Below, piece by piece: positions 61,549 through 64,000 of a stretch of DNA of 64,000 nt. The translations under genes were made by a program, and so were the position numbers. The DNA is from Gordonia humi (GTDB lineage: Bacteria; Actinomycetota; Actinomycetes; Mycobacteriales; Mycobacteriaceae): assembly GCF_014197435.1 (NCBI RefSeq), contig NZ_JACIFP010000001.1:3968001-4032000 (forward strand), in the 5' to 3' direction. Within the stretch, counting starts at the first letter, position 1, and the number at the start of each line of letters is the position of its first letter. The notes under the pieces are model-generated. The model saw nothing but the letters and a program-made list of their open reading frames with translations. It did not search any database and had not been told where the DNA came from.

Positions 61549-62505
61549 TCACTTGCGCTTGTTGATCTCTTCGGTCAGCTGCGGGGCGACGTTGAACAGG
61601 TCGCCGACGATGCCGAAGTCGCTGATCTCGAAGATCGGAGCCTCTTCGTCCTTGTTGACGGCGACGATGGTCTTCGAGGTCTGCATGCCCGCGCGGTGCT
61701 GGATGGCGCCCGAGATGCCCAGGGCGATGTACAGCTGCGGCGAGACGGTCTTACCGGTCTGACCGACCTGGAACTGGCCCGGGTAGTAGCCGGAGTCGAC
61801 TGCCGCGCGCGATGCGCCGACGGCTGCACCGAGCGAGTCCGCGAGGGCTTCGACGACGCTGAACTGCTCGGCCGAACCGACGCCGCGGCCACCGGAGACG
61901 ACGATCGACGCCTCGGTGAGCTCGGGGCGGTCGCCGCCGACGTTGGCCTCGAAGCCGGTGATCTTGACGCCGTTCTCGGCCTGCGCCGGAACCTCGACCT
62001 CGACGACCTCGCCGGCGCCCGCGGCCGGAGCCGCCTCGACGCCGCCCGGACGGACGGAGATGACCGGGGTGTCGCCGCCGGCCTGGGCGTCGACGGTGAA
62101 CGCACCACCGAAGATCGAGTGGACGCCTGCGCCGCCTTCCTTGACCTCGACGACGTCGGCCAGCAGACCCGAGCCCAGACGCACCGCGAGACGGCCCGAG
62201 ATCTCCTTGCCCTCGGCGGTCGCGGCGACGAGGACGCCCGCGGCGCCGTTGGCCTCGGCGAGCGACGAGAGGACGTCGACCTTCGGCGAGACGAGGTAGT
62301 TCGCGACGTCGTCCGACTCGGCGACGTAGATCTTCTCGGCGCCCGCCTCGGCGAGTGCGGCGGTGACGCCCGCAGCCGAACCGGGCTTGCCGACGACGAC
62401 GGCTGCCGGGCTGCCCAGTGCGCGGGCGGCGGTGATGAGCTCGCTGGTGACCTTCTTCAGTCCACCCTCGGTATCCTGCTCGACGAGCACGAGTACTTCA
62501 GCCAT
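61549..62505 (-). CDS. etfA: Electron-transfer flavoprotein alpha subunit
   Basis: This 318-residue FAD-binding subunit takes electrons from acyl-CoA dehydrogenases. The C-terminal FAD signature is clear: [31 protein letters not shown] and [21 protein letters not shown] precedes the ATG. It is 49 bp downstream of etfB. Confidence 0.96.
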   Translation of the reverse strand: MAEVLVLVEQDTEGGLKKVTSELITAARALGSPAAVVVGKPGSAAGVTAALAEAGAEKIYVAESDDVANYLVSPKVDVLSSLAEANGAAGVLVAATAEGKEISGRLAVRLGSGLLADVVEVKEGGAGVHSIFGGAFTVDAQAGGDTPVISVRPGGVEAAPAAGAGEVVEVEVPAQAENGVKITGFEANVGGDRPELTEASIVVSGGRGVGSAEQFSVVEALADSLGAAVGASRAAVDSGYYPGQFQVGQTGKTVSPQLYIALGISGAIQHRAGMQTSKTIVAVNKDEEAPIFEISDFGIVGDLFNVAPQLTEEINKRK

Positions 62506-62554
62506 GATTCTTCTCCTGAATGTCTTTGGTAGTCGCTGATACTTCGGGCGGGGC

Positions 62555-63340
62555 TCAGATGATCTTCTGGCCGACCAGGAACTCAGCGACCTTCACGCCG
62601 CCGTCGCCCTCGTCCGCGACGCGCTCGCCGGCGGTCTTGGCGGCCTTCGGGGTCACGCCAGTCACCGTGCTGCCCGCGTTGGCCAGACCCACGGTGTCCG
62701 CTTCCACACCGATCTCGGCGAGCGTCAAGACGGCGACTTCCTTCTTCTTGGCGGCCATGATGCCCTTGAAGGACGGGAAGCGCGGCTCGTTGATCTTCTC
62801 GTTGACCGAGACGATGGCGGGCAGCTGTGCCTCGACGTGGAAGATGCCCTCGTCGGTCTCGCGCTCGCCCTTCAGGGTCTCGCCGTCGATCTCCAGCTTG
62901 CGCAGGTGAGTCAGGTGCGGGAGCTCCAGGTACTCGGCGACCATGGCGGGCACGGCGCCGACGCGACCGTCGGTGGCCTCGTTGCCGGCGATGACCATCT
63001 CGACGCCCTCGACGGTGCCGAGCGCGCTGGCGATCACATAGGCGGTCTGGACGGCATCGCTGCCGTGCATCAGGTCGTCCTTGATGTGGATGGCCTTGTC
63101 GGCGCCCATCGAGAGCGCCTTACGGATAGCGTCGGTGGCGCGCTCGGGACCAACGGCGAGGATGGTCACCTCGCCGCCGTCGCGCTCCTTGATCTGCAGT
63201 GCCTCTTCGACTGCGCGCTCGTTGATCTCGTCGAGAACGGCGTCAGCGGCTTCACGGTCCAGCGTGTAGTCGCCATCGGCGAGCTTGCGCTCGGACCAGG
63301 TGTCGGGAACCTGCTTGATCAGAACGACAATATTCGTCAT
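62555..63340 (-). CDS. etfB: Electron-transfer flavoprotein beta subunit
   Basis: This 261-residue AMP-binding subunit has IVVLIKQVPDTWSERKL at the start and AGNEATDGRVGAVPAMVAEYL in the middle. A strong AGGAGG site precedes ATG 63340. A perfect 16-bp palindrome lies 36 bp upstream and may bind a repressor of the operon. Confidence 0.96.
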   Translation of the reverse strand: MTNIVVLIKQVPDTWSERKLADGDYTLDREAADAVLDEINERAVEEALQIKERDGGEVTILAVGPERATDAIRKALSMGADKAIHIKDDLMHGSDAVQTAYVIASALGTVEGVEMVIAGNEATDGRVGAVPAMVAEYLELPHLTHLRKLEIDGETLKGERETDEGIFHVEAQLPAIVSVNEKINEPRFPSFKGIMAAKKKEVAVLTLAEIGVEADTVGLANAGSTVTGVTPKAAKTAGERVADEGDGGVKVAEFLVGQKII

Positions 63341-63375
63341 GGGTCTTCGTCGACCTCCTGCGTCGGGTTCGGCAA

Positions 63376-63391
63376 CTTACCGGCCGGTAAG
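63376..63391. promoter_or_regulatory. Perfect 16-bp palindrome upstream of etfB
   Basis: CTTACCGGCCGGTAAG, centred in the region between etfB and the divergent methyltransferase gene. It is of the size and symmetry of a TetR-family operator. Confidence 0.55.
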
Positions 63392-63530
63392 GCCCTGGGT
63401 CATATTTCACTGTAGCGGCTGAACACCGCGCTAGAGAACGTGGCGTCTCTCATAGGTCGCTCCCGCACGACTCATGCCGATCCGGCGGGCCCGCGCCGTC
63501 GGCGGTTGAAGACGCGCGACCGGTGTCCAC

Positions 63531-63536
63531 TACGCT
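63531..63536 (+). promoter_or_regulatory. -10 box for leaderless methyltransferase gene
   Basis: TACGCT, 7 nt before ATG 63544. Confidence 0.45.
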
Positions 63537-63543
63537 CATGCGA

Positions 63544-64000
63544 ATGAGCGAACCCCAGTCCGCCGATCAGCTCGCCCTCACCGGCGAGCGCACCGTTCCG
63601 GGCATCCCCGCCGAGAACTACTGGTTTCGACGACACGAGGTGGCCTACGAGTTCATCGTACGACGCTGCGGCGGGCTGGACGTGCTCGAAGCCGGGTCGG
63701 GCGAAGGCTACGGCGCGGCGATGATCGCCCGTGCGGCCCGCTCGGTGACCTGCGTCGACTACGACGTCCAAGCGGTCGAGCACACACGACGCGTGTATCC
63801 GGAACTGGCTGTGCACCAAGGGAATCTGATCGACTTGCCGCTCGACGACGCATCCGTCGACACGGTGGTCAACTTCCAGGTGATCGAGCACCTGTGGGAT
63901 CAGAGCGAGTTCGTCCGCGAATGCCACCGAGTGCTTCGCGGCGGCGGCGAGCTCCTCATGAGCACCCCCAACCGCATCACGTTCTCCCCCGGCCGCGACA
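63544..64000 (+). CDS. SAM-dependent methyltransferase (Rv3030-like, 3' truncated)
   Basis: The first 152 residues are present. Class I methyltransferase motif I is VLEAGSGEGYG near residue 48, motif II VDYD, and the post-motif segment NFQVIEHLWDQ is intact. Position next to etfBA matches Rv3030, which in mycobacteria opens the methylglucose lipopolysaccharide cluster. The start is ATG 63544 on a leaderless transcript. The remainder lies beyond the window. Confidence 0.9.
   Translation, partial: MSEPQSADQLALTGERTVPGIPAENYWFRRHEVAYEFIVRRCGGLDVLEAGSGEGYGAAMIARAARSVTCVDYDVQAVEHTRRVYPELAVHQGNLIDLPLDDASVDTVVNFQVIEHLWDQSEFVRECHRVLRGGGELLMSTPNRITFSPGRD

Overview
The window is one contiguous chromosomal stretch from a high-GC actinobacterium of the order Mycobacteriales. 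A Gordonia-like or Williamsia-like organism is the best guess, but I cannot fix the genus from sequence alone. The evidence is gene order: from ung at the left to the Rv3030-type methyltransferase at the right, the backbone follows Mycobacterium tuberculosis Rv2976c-Rv3030 nearly gene for gene. Lineage markers agree: an HU protein with a long Lys/Ala tail, the F420 gene fbiD, mutT1 with a fused phosphatase domain, and the etfBA/Rv3030 pair. There are no rRNA genes, CRISPR arrays, transposases or phage genes.

Layout. 1-0.5 kb: 3' end of a crotonase-family gene. 0.5-9.2 kb: housekeeping genes (ung, a gamma-carbonic-anhydrase-like gene, thiL, a DUF3515 gene, gpsA, fbiD, ppk, mutT1, hupB); ddlA, expected next to gpsA, is absent. 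9.3-12.7 kb: leuCD with a divergent IclR regulator and a PPOX-fold protein. 12.8-14.8 kb: an added divergent TetR/cytochrome P450 pair. 14.9-16.9 kb: two identical tRNA-Glu genes, tRNA-Gln and gltX. 16.9-21.2 kb: a GntR/DUF1648 pair, an alpha/beta hydrolase, an FAH-family enzyme and an MFS permease. 21.3-33.8 kb: the branched-chain amino acid and serine block (leuB, serA, ilvC, ilvN, ilvB, ilvD) with a secreted serine protease, two START-like proteins, a PH-domain protein and mgtE. 33.9-45 kb: DoxX, LppZ-like lipoprotein, gatB, a small PspC protein, pfkA, an added two-component system with a divergent phospholipase A2/hydrolase pair, gatA, gatC. 45-53 kb: YbjQ, ACT protein, an inserted AbiEi-like/nuclease-like gene flanked by two copies of a 60-bp dyad repeat, ligA, MmcQ, a MetE-like protein, mnmA, iscS. 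53-60 kb: an added cassette (FAD oxidase, SARP/LAL-type giant regulator, DHA2 exporter) inside the plsC-iscS junction. 60-64 kb: plsC, a GNAT acyltransferase, etfA, etfB and the start of a methyltransferase gene.

How the genes work together. leuB, leuC, leuD, ilvB, ilvN, ilvC and ilvD supply most of leucine/valine/isoleucine synthesis. The ilvBNC operon carries a readable attenuator: a promoter, a 15-16-residue leader peptide containing Leu-Leu-Val-Val-Ile, and a U-tailed terminator. gltX, tRNA-Glu, tRNA-Gln and gatCAB together form the indirect Gln-tRNA route. iscS and mnmA form the sulfur relay for 2-thiouridine.

Most unusual features: (i) two copies of a 60-bp element built of four heptamers, CGCTCAC-N12-CGCTCAC-TTCCGGAA-GTGAGCG-N12-GTGAGCG, bracketing exactly one accessory gene; (ii) the SARP/exporter/oxidase cassette spliced into a conserved operon by a 49-bp gene overlap; (iii) the phospholipase A2/hydrolase pair divergent from a two-component system; (iv) a series of genes with TANNNT exactly 6-7 nt before the start codon, implying leaderless mRNAs. 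All family assignments are from reading the translations; no database search was run.
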